From Pseudomonas sp. GM41(2012) (GTDB lineage Bacteria > Pseudomonadota > Gammaproteobacteria > Pseudomonadales > Pseudomonadaceae): a stretch of 64,000 nucleotides of DNA. Location of the stretch: NCBI RefSeq assembly GCF_000282315.2, contig NZ_AKJN02000007.1, positions 434,001-498,000 on the forward strand, in the 5' to 3' direction. Positions 7,733 through 16,701 of the stretch are shown here, piece after piece (the first letter of the stretch is position 1; the number at the start of each line of letters is the position of its first letter). A program made the translations under genes and the position numbers. Below the pieces are notes generated by a model. The model did no database searches and was not told where the DNA came from. It saw only the letters and a program-made list of their open reading frames with translations.

Positions 7733-8698
7733 ATGCGCACTGTCATTTTGCGTCGTGGTCTGGTCGCTCTGTTTGCTGCGGCTGTAACCTTCGGCGCCAT
7801 TACTCAAGCTCAAGCCGAGACATTGCGAATCGGCTATCAAAAATACGGCACTTTGGTGCTGCTCAAAGCCAAAGGCACTTTGGAAAAACGCCTCGCCGCC
7901 CAAGGCGTGGACGTGCAATGGACTGAATTCCCCGGCGGCCCGCAACTGCTCGAAGGCCTGAACGTCGGCTCCATCGACTTCGGCGTGACGGGTGAAACTC
8001 CACCGGTATTCGCTCAAGCCGCCGGCGCCGATCTGCTCTACGTCGCCTACGAACCACCAGCGCCTCACAGCGAAGCGATCCTGGTGCCGAAGGACTCGGC
8101 GATCAAATCGGTGCAGGACCTCAAGGGCAAGAAAGTCGTCCTGAACAAAGGCTCCAACGTTCACTACCTGTTGGTCCGCGCACTGGAAGATGCCGGCCTC
8201 AAATACACCGACATCCAGACCGTATTCCTGCCGCCGGCCGATGCCCGCGCTGCGTTCGAACGTGGCAGCGTCGATGCTTGGGTGATCTGGGACCCGTACC
8301 AGGCCGCCGCTGAACAACAATTGCAGGCACGCACCCTGCGTGATGGCCAAGGCATCGTCGACAACCATCAGTTCTACCTCGCGACCAAGCCCTATGCGCA
8401 GAAAAATCCTGAGGTGATCAAGACCCTGGTGGAAGAAGTGCGCGCGGTCGGCGAGTGGTCGAAGGCCAACCCCGAAGACGTGACTAAACAAGTCTCGCCA
8501 CTGCTCGGCCTGCCGGCGGATATCACCCTGACCTCGGTGAAACGCCAGGGTTACGGCGCGCTGTTCCTCACACCTGAAGTGGTCGCCGCACAACAGAAAA
8601 TCGCCGACAGCTTCTACCAGCTCAAGCTGATTCCAAAGCCGCTGAGCATCAAAGACGTGATCTGGACGCCTCCGGCGGCCGTTGCCAAAGCTCAGTAA
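7733..8698 (+). CDS. ssuA: Aliphatic sulfonate ABC transporter substrate-binding protein
   Basis: Periplasmic binder that delivers alkanesulfonates to SsuBC. The 321-residue precursor has a signal peptide (MRTVILRRGLVALFAAAVTF to about residue 29, AQA) and a mature start ETLRIGYQKYGTLVLLKAKG diagnostic of SsuA. The ATG at 7733 is selected over an upstream in-frame ATG (7697) because AAGGAG lies 7-12 bases before it and the signal peptide starts there. It is followed after 25 bases by ssuD. It is distinct from the TauA-like binder at the left of the block. Confidence 0.95.
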   Translation: MRTVILRRGLVALFAAAVTFGAITQAQAETLRIGYQKYGTLVLLKAKGTLEKRLAAQGVDVQWTEFPGGPQLLEGLNVGSIDFGVTGETPPVFAQAAGADLLYVAYEPPAPHSEAILVPKDSAIKSVQDLKGKKVVLNKGSNVHYLLVRALEDAGLKYTDIQTVFLPPADARAAFERGSVDAWVIWDPYQAAAEQQLQARTLRDGQGIVDNHQFYLATKPYAQKNPEVIKTLVEEVRAVGEWSKANPEDVTKQVSPLLGLPADITLTSVKRQGYGALFLTPEVVAAQQKIADSFYQLKLIPKPLSIKDVIWTPPAAVAKAQ

Positions 8699-8723
8699 TT
8701 CGAATCCCTAAGGAGACCACTCC

Positions 8724-9872
8724 ATGAGCCTCAATATCTTCTGGTTCCTGCCTACCCACGGCGACGGCCATTACCTTGGCACCGCCGAAGGCGCTCGCGC
8801 CGTCGACCACGGTTATCTGCAACAAGTCGCGCAAGCGGCGGATCGCCTGGGCTTCGGCGGGGTGCTGATTCCTACGGGTCGCTCTTGCGAAGACTCGTGG
8901 CTGGTGGCCGCGTCGCTGATCCCGGTGACCCAGCGTTTGAAATTCCTCGTCGCGCTACGCCCCGGGATCATTTCCCCGACGGTGGCAGCGCGTCAGGCCG
9001 CGACGCTGGATCGCCTGTCCGGCGGCCGTGCGTTGTTCAACCTGGTAACCGGCGGTGATCCGGAAGAATTGGCTGGCGACGGTTTGTTCCTGACTCACGA
9101 AGAACGCTATCAAGCCTCGGTGGAATTCACCCGCATCTGGCGCCGTGTGCTGGAAGGCGAAACCGTCGATTACGACGGTCAGCACATCAGCGTGAAGGGC
9201 GCCAAATTGCTCTATCCGCCGATCCAGCAACCGCGTCCGCCGCTGTACTTCGGCGGTTCTTCGGAAGCGGCGCAAGACCTCGCGGCAGAGCAGGTCGAAA
9301 TGGTCCTGACCTGGGGCGAACCTCCGGCCGCCGTTGCCGAGAAGATCGAACAAGTGCGCGCCAAAGCCGCGAAGCTTGGGCGCACCGTGCGCTTCGGCAT
9401 TCGTTTGCATGTGATCGTTCGTGAAACCAATGCCGAAGCCTGGCAAGCGGCGGATCGGCTGATCTCTCATCTGGACGACGACACCATCGCTCGCGCTCAA
9501 GCTTCTCTGGCGCGCTTCGACTCGGTCGGTCAGCAACGCATGGCCGCTCTGCATGGCGGCAGCCGTGACAACCTGGAAGTCAGCCCGAACCTGTGGGCCG
9601 GTGTCGGCCTGGTGCGTGGCGGTGCCGGTACAGCATTAGTGGGCGACGGTCCGACCGTGGCCGCTCGCGTGAAGGAATACGCGGACCTAGGCATCGACAC
9701 GTTCATCTTCTCCGGTTATCCACACCTGGAAGAGTCTTATCGCGTCGCCGAATTGCTGTTCCCGCACCTGGACATCGAGCGTCCGCAATTGCCGAAAAGC
9801 GCCGGTTACGTCAGCCCGTTTGGTGAGATGGTCGCCAACGACATTCTCCCCAAAGCCGCGTCGCAGAGCTGA
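8724..9872 (+). CDS. ssuD: FMNH2-dependent alkanesulfonate monooxygenase
   Basis: Cleaves the C-S bond of C2-C10 alkanesulfonates, giving an aldehyde and sulfite, with FMNH2 from SsuE and O2. The 382-residue protein is a bacterial-luciferase-like TIM barrel: MSLNIFWFLPTHGDGHYLG at the N-terminus, GGVLIPTGRSCEDSW with the family's conserved Cys, and ISPTVAARQAATLDRLSGGR. Length matches E. coli SsuD. The ribosome-binding site is AAGGAGACC. The next gene, ssuC, starts 8 bases later. Confidence 0.97.
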   Translation: MSLNIFWFLPTHGDGHYLGTAEGARAVDHGYLQQVAQAADRLGFGGVLIPTGRSCEDSWLVAASLIPVTQRLKFLVALRPGIISPTVAARQAATLDRLSGGRALFNLVTGGDPEELAGDGLFLTHEERYQASVEFTRIWRRVLEGETVDYDGQHISVKGAKLLYPPIQQPRPPLYFGGSSEAAQDLAAEQVEMVLTWGEPPAAVAEKIEQVRAKAAKLGRTVRFGIRLHVIVRETNAEAWQAADRLISHLDDDTIARAQASLARFDSVGQQRMAALHGGSRDNLEVSPNLWAGVGLVRGGAGTALVGDGPTVAARVKEYADLGIDTFIFSGYPHLEESYRVAELLFPHLDIERPQLPKSAGYVSPFGEMVANDILPKAASQS

Positions 9873-9880
9873 GGCGCGCC

Positions 9881-10663
9881 ATGAAGAAACTTATCCATAA
9901 CCTTGCGCCCTGGGCGTTGCCGGTGTTGCTGCTGGCGGTGTGGCAGTTGTCGGTGTCGGCGGGCTGGTTGTCGACACGGATTCTGCCGGCACCAATCGCC
10001 GTCATCGAAGCCGGCGTCAGCCTGGTGCGCAGCGGTGAAATCTGGACGCACCTGGCGATCAGCGGCTGGCGTGCAGCGCTGGGCTTCGCCATCGGCGGCA
10101 GCATCGGTCTGACCCTGGGCTTCATCACCGGCCTGTCGAAATGGGGCGAACGCCTGCTCGACAGTTCGGTGCAGATGATCCGCAACGTGCCGCACCTGGC
10201 GCTGATTCCACTGGTGATCCTGTGGTTCGGCATCGACGAGTCGGCGAAGATTTTCCTGGTGGCGTTGGGCACGTTGTTCCCGATCTACCTCAACACCTAT
10301 CACGGCATCCGCAACGTCGATCCGGCGCTGGTGGAAATGTCCCGCAGTTATGGCTTGTCCGGTTTCAGCCTGTTCCGTCAGGTGATCCTGCCGGGCGCGC
10401 TGCCTTCGATTCTGGTCGGCGTGCGCTTCGCACTGGGCTTCATGTGGCTGACGTTGATCGTCGCGGAAACCATTTCCGCCAGCTCCGGCATCGGCTACCT
10501 GGCGATGAATGCCCGGGAGTTCTTGCAGACTGACGTGGTGGTACTGGCGATTCTTTTGTACGCCGTGCTCGGCAAACTCGCCGACCTCGCGGCCCGTGGA
10601 CTTGAACGCGTGTGGTTGCGCTGGCACCCGGCCTATCAGGTTGTTAAAGGAGGTGCGGCATGA
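9881..10663 (+). CDS. ssuC: Aliphatic sulfonate ABC transporter permease
   Basis: Inner-membrane channel of the sulfonate importer. The 260-residue protein has about six membrane segments (first at about 10-30, LAPWALPVLLLAVWQLSVSA) and the EAA loop for ATPase contact in the MSRSYGLSGFSLFRQVILPG region. Its stop overlaps the ssuB start by four bases (ATGA), indicating translational coupling. Confidence 0.95.
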   Translation: MKKLIHNLAPWALPVLLLAVWQLSVSAGWLSTRILPAPIAVIEAGVSLVRSGEIWTHLAISGWRAALGFAIGGSIGLTLGFITGLSKWGERLLDSSVQMIRNVPHLALIPLVILWFGIDESAKIFLVALGTLFPIYLNTYHGIRNVDPALVEMSRSYGLSGFSLFRQVILPGALPSILVGVRFALGFMWLTLIVAETISASSGIGYLAMNAREFLQTDVVVLAILLYAVLGKLADLAARGLERVWLRWHPAYQVVKGGAA

Positions 10664-11466
10664 CGGCTCAACAACCTCCACGCCTGCTGCGCGGGATTCC
10701 GCTGGCAGTGCGCAAACTACAGAAGACTTTTGGTTCGCGACAGGTTTTGCGCGAGATCGATCTGCACATCCCGGCAGGTCAGTTTGTCGCCGTGGTCGGT
10801 CGTAGCGGTTGCGGCAAAAGCACCTTGCTGCGCTTGCTCGCCGGTCTCGACAAACCCACGGGCGGTGAATTGCTCGCAGGTTCCGCGCCGCTGAGTAAGG
10901 CGCGGGAAGACACTCGACTGATGTTCCAGGAAGCGCGCTTGCTGCCGTGGAAAAAGGTCATCGACAACGTCGGCCTCGGGCTCAAGGGCAACTGGCGTCC
11001 GCAAGCGCTGGAAGCGTTGGAGTCGGTGGGCCTGGCGGATCGCGCCAATGAATGGCCGGCCGCCTTGTCCGGTGGCCAGAAGCAACGAGTGGCCCTGGCT
11101 CGCGCGCTGATCCATCAACCGCGTTTGCTGTTGCTGGACGAACCGCTGGGCGCGCTGGATGCACTGACCCGAATTGAAATGCAGCAACTGATCGAGCGGC
11201 TCTGGCAGAAGCACGGTTTCACCGTGTTGCTGGTCACCCACGATGTCAGTGAAGCGGTGGCGATTGCCGATCGGGTGATCCTGATCGAAGAGGGCGAAGT
11301 CGGCCTCGACCTGCACGTTGAGCTGCCGCGCCCTCGGGTTCGTGGCTCCCATCGGCTGGCGGCGCTGGAAACCGAAGTCCTCAATCGCGTGCTGGCGCTG
11401 CCCGGCGAGCCGCCGGCACCGGAACCTGTTTCACCATTGCCCACGCAATTGCGCTGGGCTCAATAA
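10660..11466 (+). CDS. ssuB: Aliphatic sulfonate ABC transporter ATP-binding protein
   Basis: ATPase that powers SsuC. The 268 residues contain Walker A GRSGCGKST, a Q-loop MFQEARLLPWKKV, signature LSGGQKQRV, Walker B LLLLDEP and H-loop VTHD, in the usual order. The start overlaps the end of ssuC. A purine-rich GGAGGT lies just upstream. The C-terminal tail after about 215 is proline-rich and variable. Confidence 0.95.
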   Translation: MTAQQPPRLLRGIPLAVRKLQKTFGSRQVLREIDLHIPAGQFVAVVGRSGCGKSTLLRLLAGLDKPTGGELLAGSAPLSKAREDTRLMFQEARLLPWKKVIDNVGLGLKGNWRPQALEALESVGLADRANEWPAALSGGQKQRVALARALIHQPRLLLLDEPLGALDALTRIEMQQLIERLWQKHGFTVLLVTHDVSEAVAIADRVILIEEGEVGLDLHVELPRPRVRGSHRLAALETEVLNRVLALPGEPPAPEPVSPLPTQLRWAQ

Positions 11467-11499
11467 CTCAAGCCTTATCCAACGACAGGAATCAACATC

Positions 11500-11715
11500 A
11501 TGACGATCAAAGCCATCAACGTTCGTAACCAGTTCAAAGGCTCCATCAAGGAAATCGTACTCGGCGACGTGCTGTCCGAAATCGACGTACAAACCGCTTC
11601 CGGCATCGTCACCTCGGTGATCACCACTCGCTCGGTGAAAGAGCTGGAACTGGTGGTCGGCAGCGAAGTGATCGCGTTTGTGAAATCCACCGAGGTGTCG
11701 ATCGCCAAGTTGTAA
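11500..11715 (+). CDS. ssuF: Molybdopterin-binding-like (Mop/TOBE) protein SsuF
   Basis: A small cytoplasmic protein of 71 residues that is a single Mop domain (MTIKAINVRNQFKGSIKEIV ... VSIAKL), the oxyanion-binding fold of molbindins. In Pseudomonas it closes the ssu operon and has been reported as needed for sulfonate or sulfate-ester use, though its exact role is unsettled. It lies 33 bases after ssuB, preceded by ACAGGAATCAACATC, and is followed by a strong terminator. Confidence 0.92.
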   Translation: MTIKAINVRNQFKGSIKEIVLGDVLSEIDVQTASGIVTSVITTRSVKELELVVGSEVIAFVKSTEVSIAKL

Positions 11716-11732
11716 GCGCGTGCGCAAACAAC

Positions 11733-11766
11733 AACCCCGAACGGTTTAAGCCCTTCGGGGTTTTTT
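11733..11766 (+). terminator. Rho-independent terminator of the ssu operon
   Basis: AACCCCGAA pairs with TTCGGGGTT followed by TTTT, 17 bases after the ssuF stop. Confidence 0.92.
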
Positions 11767-11799
11767 ATGCGTGTTTTCCGGTAAATCAGCGGTGCGGCT

Positions 11800-11892
11800 A
11801 TCGCGAGCAGGCTCGCTCCCACAGTTGATCTCCAGTGAACATGAATTGTGTGCCCGATACTAATTCAATGTGGGAGTGAGCCTGCTCGCGAT
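11800..11892. repeat. Palindromic intergenic repeat, family A
   Basis: The arm 11800-11823 (ATCGCGAGCAGGCTCGCTCC CACA) is inverse to 11869-11892 with one change, around a 45-base loop. It lies between the convergent ssuF and TetR genes. Confidence 0.9.
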
Positions 11893-11916
11893 GAGGCCGG
11901 GATGGTCAGCGAATAA

Positions 11917-12549
11917 TCAAACGGTGCGCTTGGGCAAATAGGGTGGCAAATACAGGCCCAGATAGGCATCGAATACCCGCATGCCTTCTTCGGCCATGCG
12001 CGACGTTATCTGTCCGTGTTGTTGCACCGAGCGCGCATAGACGCGGTCGCCGAGCTCCATCGCCAAGGCAAACACATCCACATCACTCGGCAGCCTCGGC
12101 AGTTCGAAGTGATGGTCGAACAGCTTGTGCATCAAGTCGCCGAGTTCGATGTCGTGCTGACGGTCAGCCTGGGTGACTTCGGTCAGCCCGTGCTGGGCAA
12201 GGATCAGTTGGCGGGCGGCGGCGTCTTCGTCATAGATGTCGAGCATGCGCTGCTCCACCAGTCGCGAAAGATCGCGCCAGCCGTTGAGGGCGTCGTGGTC
12301 GATGGGCGCTTGCAGGCAGGCACGGAATGCAGCATGGACGTCGGCCGTCAGGGCTTCGAGCAGCGCCGGGACGCTGGCAAAGAAGTGGTAGACGGAGGAG
12401 GGCGGGATCTCCGCGCGTTCGGCGACGCTGTAGATCGACAGGCTGGCCACGCCCTCGGCAGCCAGCAGCGTGCGGGCGGCATCGAGTATCGAATCGATCC
12501 GGGCCTGGCTGCGAGCGCGGGGTTTGCGAATGGTGGCGGTGCGCGTCAT
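11917..12549 (-). CDS. TetR-family transcriptional regulator
   Basis: A 210-residue repressor-type protein. The N-terminal helix-turn-helix domain spans about 14-60 (RIDSILDAARTLLAAEGVAS, then IYSVAERAEIPPSSVYHFFA), followed by a divergent ligand-binding domain. The start at 12549 has GGAGAC upstream; a longer in-frame reading extends into a palindromic repeat and is rejected. It lies between the ssu and spu loci and shares orientation with spuI. In P. aeruginosa a TetR regulator (AguR) sits near the spu genes, so control of polyamine genes is possible, but orthology is not shown. Confidence 0.88.
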   Translation of the reverse strand: MTRTATIRKPRARSQARIDSILDAARTLLAAEGVASLSIYSVAERAEIPPSSVYHFFASVPALLEALTADVHAAFRACLQAPIDHDALNGWRDLSRLVEQRMLDIYDEDAAARQLILAQHGLTEVTQADRQHDIELGDLMHKLFDHHFELPRLPSDVDVFALAMELGDRVYARSVQQHGQITSRMAEEGMRVFDAYLGLYLPPYLPKRTV

Positions 12550-12609
12550 TGAAGTCTCCTGCGGGGCAGCGGGCATTGTACGCAGAGCGGGCAGATGTTC
12601 CATATCCCC

Positions 12610-12742
12610 TGTGGTGAGGGGATTTATCCCCGTTGGGTCGCGAAGCGGCCCCAAAGCCTGCAGCTGCGGTGTGTCAGGCGTATCGCGTACAGAGGTTTTG
12701 CGACTGCTTCGCAGCCGAACGGGGATAAATCCCCTCGCCACA
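12610..12742. repeat. Palindromic intergenic repeat, family B
   Basis: TGTGGTGAGGGGATTTATCC at 12610 is the inverse of the segment ending at 12742 (GGATAAATCCCCTCGCCACA). The core contains GCGAAGCGGCCCCAAAGCCT, which matches the cores of the other family-B copies. Confidence 0.88.
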
Positions 12743-12760
12743 ATGTCTGTGTTCGGCCAT

Positions 12761-12802
12761 AAAAAAACGCCGCAGGCTTTGTCAGCCGGCGGCGTTGTTT
12801 TT
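12761..12802 (-). terminator. Rho-independent terminator of spuI
   Basis: AACGCCG...CGGCGTT forms a stem with a second GGCT/AGCC pairing inside. On the minus strand it is followed by a run of T (A7 at 12761-12767 on plus), just downstream of the spuI stop. Confidence 0.8.
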
Positions 12803-12813
12803 ACTGCAACCGC

Positions 12814-14190
12814 TTACACGGTATGCAGGTACCAGTTGTACTCGAGGTCGGAGATGGAGTGTTCGAACTCCTCCAGCTCGCTCTCTTTACACGCGACGAA
12901 GATATCGATGTATTTCGGGTCGATGTACTTGGCCATGACTTCGCTGTCGTCCAGCTCACGCAATGCATCGCGCAGGTTGTTCGGCAGGCTTTGCTCGTTC
13001 TGCTCGTAGGAGTTGCCTTCCACGGGTGCGCCCGGCTCGATCTTGTTGGTCAGGCCGTGGTGCACGCCCGCCAGGACCGAAGCCATCAGCAGGTACGGGT
13101 TGGCATCGGCGCCGGCAACGCGGTGTTCCAGACGGACCGCGTCGGCGGAACCGGTCGGCACACGCACCGCAACAGTACGGTTATCCAGACCCCAGCACGG
13201 TGCATTCGGCACGTAGAACTGTGCGCCGAAACGACGGTAGGAGTTGACGTTCGGGCAGAGGAAAGCCATCTGCGCCGGTAGGGTCTCGAGCACACCGCCG
13301 ATCGCGTGACGCAGTGCGGCGTTCTGCTCGGGATCCTCACTGGCAAAAATGTTTTTGCCGTCTTTATCAAGAATCGAGATGTGGACATGCAGACCGTTGC
13401 CCGCCTGGCCCGGGTAAGGCTTGGCCATGAACGTGGTGTCCATCTCATGGTCGTAGGCGATGTTTTTGATCAGACGTTTTAGCAGGACTGCGTAGTCGCA
13501 GGCCTTGATCGGGTCGGCAACGTGGTGCAGGTTCACTTCGAACTGCGCCGGGGCACTTTCCTTGACGATTGCGTCGGCAGGGATGCCTTGCTCTTTCGCA
13601 CCTTCCAGAATGTCCTGGAGGCAGTCGACGTATTCGTCGAGGTCGTCGATCAGGTAAACCTGGGTCGAATGCGGGCGTTTGCCGGAGATCGGCGAGCGAG
13701 GCGGTTGTGGGCGACCGTTCACGTTCTCCTGGTCGATCAGGTAGAACTCCAGTTCAAACGCGGCGCAGATGGTCAGACCCATCTCGTCGAACTTGGCAAC
13801 AACTTGACGCAGAACTTCACGGGGATCCGCGAAGAAAGGTTCACCTTCAAGTTCGTGCATGGTCATTAACAGTTGCGCGGTAGGGCGCTTTTGCCAAGGC
13901 TCATTGCACAGGGTGTCAGGGATTGGATAGCAGATTCGGTCAGCATCGCCGATGTCCAGGCCCAGGCCGGTGCTTTCCACCGTCGAGCCATTGATATCCA
14001 GAGCAAATAGAGAGGCCGGCAGGTTGATGCCTTTCTCGTAAACCTTGTGGAGGCTGGTGCGTTCAATGCGCTTGCCGCGCACCACACCATTCATATCCGC
14101 AATCAGAAGGTCAACGTACAGAACCTCAGGATGTTCCTTAAGGAACGCGTTCGCTTCGTTAAGCTGAACGGCACGCGGGGGTACCGACAT
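12814..14190 (-). CDS. spuI: Gamma-glutamylpolyamine synthetase (glutamine synthetase family)
   Basis: ATP-dependent ligase joining glutamate to putrescine or another polyamine, the first step of the gamma-glutamylation route. The 458-residue protein has the glutamine synthetase beta-grasp domain and catalytic domain; FMAKPYPGQAGNGLHVHISI and NSYRRFGAQFYVPNAP hold the ATP- and glutamate-site residues. It diverges from spuA, as in P. aeruginosa (spuI, also called pauA1, next to spuA). It is paralogous to spuB in the same locus. Regulation by polyamines is expected. Confidence 0.93.
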   Translation of the reverse strand: MSVPPRAVQLNEANAFLKEHPEVLYVDLLIADMNGVVRGKRIERTSLHKVYEKGINLPASLFALDINGSTVESTGLGLDIGDADRICYPIPDTLCNEPWQKRPTAQLLMTMHELEGEPFFADPREVLRQVVAKFDEMGLTICAAFELEFYLIDQENVNGRPQPPRSPISGKRPHSTQVYLIDDLDEYVDCLQDILEGAKEQGIPADAIVKESAPAQFEVNLHHVADPIKACDYAVLLKRLIKNIAYDHEMDTTFMAKPYPGQAGNGLHVHISILDKDGKNIFASEDPEQNAALRHAIGGVLETLPAQMAFLCPNVNSYRRFGAQFYVPNAPCWGLDNRTVAVRVPTGSADAVRLEHRVAGADANPYLLMASVLAGVHHGLTNKIEPGAPVEGNSYEQNEQSLPNNLRDALRELDDSEVMAKYIDPKYIDIFVACKESELEEFEHSISDLEYNWYLHTV

Positions 14191-14468
14191 GATGCAACAC
14201 CTTTGTTGTTAAAAATATCAATCATTGATCTCTTCGGATTCCAGTCAACCCGAACGGCATGCCGAAGTCAAGCGAGGCCTTTTTTGCCCTAAAAAAGCAC
14301 CCATTGGGCTTTTTTGAGGCACTTTGGGGCGTTTTTATGCCTTTGAGCGCTTTAGCGTCTGCGGGCTGGAGCGGGCCGTGTTGTATTTTTTACGGGGGTG
14401 TTGTGTAAAAAAATGAACAAGGCTAAGCTCGATTCAAACCCATAACACCAATAATACCGGGGTGCTTC
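14191..14468. promoter_or_regulatory. spuI-spuA divergent intergenic region
   Basis: This gap contains no gene. It holds an AT-rich hairpin at 14291-14315 and two poly-T/poly-A tracts. Promoters for both divergent genes must lie here; I could not assign boxes with confidence. Confidence 0.5.
14291..14315. terminator. Terminator-like hairpin inside divergent spuI-spuA leader
   Basis: AAAAAAGCACCC-ATT-GGGCTTTTTT forms a stem of A-T, G-C and CCC/GGG pairs with two unpaired bases, ending in T6 on the plus strand and T6 on the minus strand. It lies upstream of both flanking genes, so if functional it would attenuate a leader rather than end a gene. Confidence 0.4.
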
Positions 14469-15245
14469 ATGTCTCGCCTGCCGTTAATCGGCGTCACCGC
14501 CTGCTCTAAGCAGATCGGTCTGCATGCTTATCACATCAGTGGCGACAAGTACGTCCGCGCCGTGGCCTCAGCGGCCAAGGGGCTGCCAGTGATTCTTCCG
14601 TCCCTGGCCGATTTGCTGGCACCGTCCGATATTCTGGACGGTCTGGATGGCATCCTCTTTACAGGCTCTCCTTCCAATATAGAACCGTTTCACTATAGCG
14701 GCCCAGCCAGCGCGCCGGGCACTGCTCATGATTCTGCACGAGATGCCACCACCCTCCCGTTGATCCGCGCCGCTGTCGAGGCCGGTATTCCCGTGCTTGG
14801 CATTTGCCGCGGCTTCCAGGAAATGAATGTGGCGTTCGGCGGCAGCCTGCATCAAAAAGTCCACGAAGCCGGTCCATTCATGGATCACCGTGAAGACGAT
14901 AGCCTACCGCTTGAAGGACAGTATGCGCCAAGTCACCCGGTGCACATTCAGCCGGGTGGTGTGCTTGCAGGTCTGGGCCTGGCGAGCGAGATACAGGTCA
15001 ATTCGATTCATGGTCAGGGCGTTGAACGTCTGGCGCCGGGCCTTTGCGTCGAAGCCTTGGCGCCTGATGGGTTGATCGAGGCAGTCTCGGTCCCGCAGGG
15101 CAAGGGTTTTGCTTTGGGAGTGCAATGGCATCCTGAATGGCAGGTAAGCTCAAACCCGGATTACCTTGCGATCTTCCAGGCATTTGGCAATGCCTGTCGT
15201 AAGCGCGCATTACAACGCGACGCCGATGCGTCAAACAACGCCTGA
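14469..15245 (+). CDS. spuA: Gamma-glutamyl-GABA hydrolase (class I glutamine amidotransferase-like)
   Basis: Removes the glutamyl group from gamma-glutamyl-GABA, the last step of putrescine breakdown to GABA. The 258-residue protein is a peptidase C26/PuuD-type hydrolase: nucleophile Cys in IPVLGICRGFQEMNVAFGG, and the catalytic His-Glu pair in FALGVQWHPEWQ. It is the first gene of spuABCDEFGH, 37 bases before spuB. Confidence 0.94.
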   Translation: MSRLPLIGVTACSKQIGLHAYHISGDKYVRAVASAAKGLPVILPSLADLLAPSDILDGLDGILFTGSPSNIEPFHYSGPASAPGTAHDSARDATTLPLIRAAVEAGIPVLGICRGFQEMNVAFGGSLHQKVHEAGPFMDHREDDSLPLEGQYAPSHPVHIQPGGVLAGLGLASEIQVNSIHGQGVERLAPGLCVEALAPDGLIEAVSVPQGKGFALGVQWHPEWQVSSNPDYLAIFQAFGNACRKRALQRDADASNNA

Positions 15246-15282
15246 CTTATTAGAGTCAGGAAACTCAGCCTAAGAGGCATTT

Positions 15283-16641
15283 ATGAGTAACAACCTCGAC
15301 CAGCTCACCGATTGGTTGAAAGACCACAAGATCACAGAAGTCGAATGCATGATCGCCGACTTGACCGGGATCACCCGGGGCAAGATTTCGCCGACCAACA
15401 AGTTCATTGCCGAAAAAGGCATGCGCCTGCCCGAGAGCGTTCTGTTGCAGACCGTGACCGGCGACTATGTCGAAGACGACATCTATTACGAACTGCTCGA
15501 CCCGGCCGACATCGACATGATCTGCCGCCCCGACCAGAACGCGGTATTCCTTGTGCCCTGGGCCATCGAGCCCACCGCTCAGGTAATCCACGACACCTAC
15601 GACAAGCAAGGCAACCCGATCGAGCTGTCGCCGCGCAACGTGCTCAAAAAGGTGCTGAAACTCTATTCCGACAAAGGCTGGCAGCCGATCGTGGCGCCAG
15701 AAATGGAGTTCTACCTGACCAAGCGCTGCGAAGACCCGGACTTCCCGCTGCAACCGCCGATTGGCCGTTCCGGTCGCCCGGAAACCGGTCGCCAGTCCTT
15801 CTCGATTGAAGCGGCAAACGAATTCGATCCGCTGTTCGAAGATGTCTATGACTGGTGCGAATTGCAGGAACTGGACCTCGACACGCTGATCCACGAGGAC
15901 GGCACGGCGCAGATGGAAATCAACTTCCGTCACGGCGATGCCCTGTCCCTGGCCGACCAGATCCTGGTGTTCAAGCGCACCATGCGCGAAGCCGCGCTCA
16001 AGCACAACGTGGCAGCCACCTTCATGGCCAAGCCCATGACCGGCGAGCCGGGCAGTGCGATGCACTTGCACCAGAGCATCATCGACATCGAGACCGGCAA
16101 GAACGTCTTCTCCAATGAAGACGGGAGCATGAGCCAGCTGTTCCTGAACCACATCGGTGGTTTGCAGAAACTGATCCCCGAGTTGTTGCCGCTGTTCGCC
16201 CCGAACGTCAACTCGTTCCGCCGCTTCCTGCCGGACACCTCGGCACCGGTGAACGTGGAGTGGGGCGAAGAGAACCGTACCGTGGGCTTGCGGGTTCCGG
16301 ATGCCGGGCCGCAAAACCGTCGGGTGGAAAACCGCCTGCCGGGCGCCGACGCCAACCCGTACCTGGCGATTGCCGCGAGCCTGCTCTGCGGTTACATCGG
16401 CATGGTCGAAGGCTTGAACCCGAGTGCGCCGGTGGTGGGCCGTGGCTATGAACGCCGCAACCTGCGCCTGCCACTGACCATCGAAGACGCGCTGGAACGC
16501 ATGGAACACAGCGCGACTATCGAGAAATACCTGGGCAAGAAATTCATCACTGGCTACGTCGCGGTCAAGCGGGCCGAGCATGAAAACTTCAAGCGCGTGA
16601 TCAGTTCGTGGGAGCGGGAATTCCTGCTCTTCGCCGTCTGA
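15283..16641 (+). CDS. spuB: Gamma-glutamylpolyamine synthetase (glutamine synthetase family)
   Basis: A second gamma-glutamylpolyamine ligase, 452 residues. It has glutamine-synthetase-family motifs MEFYLTKR (metal site), FMAKPMTGEPGSAMHLHQSI and NSFRRFLPDTSAPVNVEWG. It differs from SpuI in the substrate-facing loops, so the two probably divide polyamine substrates between them. The ribosome-binding site AAGAGGC is short. In P. aeruginosa the homologue (PauA2) occupies the same place. Confidence 0.93.
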   Translation: MSNNLDQLTDWLKDHKITEVECMIADLTGITRGKISPTNKFIAEKGMRLPESVLLQTVTGDYVEDDIYYELLDPADIDMICRPDQNAVFLVPWAIEPTAQVIHDTYDKQGNPIELSPRNVLKKVLKLYSDKGWQPIVAPEMEFYLTKRCEDPDFPLQPPIGRSGRPETGRQSFSIEAANEFDPLFEDVYDWCELQELDLDTLIHEDGTAQMEINFRHGDALSLADQILVFKRTMREAALKHNVAATFMAKPMTGEPGSAMHLHQSIIDIETGKNVFSNEDGSMSQLFLNHIGGLQKLIPELLPLFAPNVNSFRRFLPDTSAPVNVEWGEENRTVGLRVPDAGPQNRRVENRLPGADANPYLAIAASLLCGYIGMVEGLNPSAPVVGRGYERRNLRLPLTIEDALERMEHSATIEKYLGKKFITGYVAVKRAEHENFKRVISSWEREFLLFAV

Positions 16642-16701
16642 TGCGCCGGGCGCGGCTGTAAATTGCCGCGTCCTTCACCGAAAAATCTTAGGAGAATTCG
16701 C

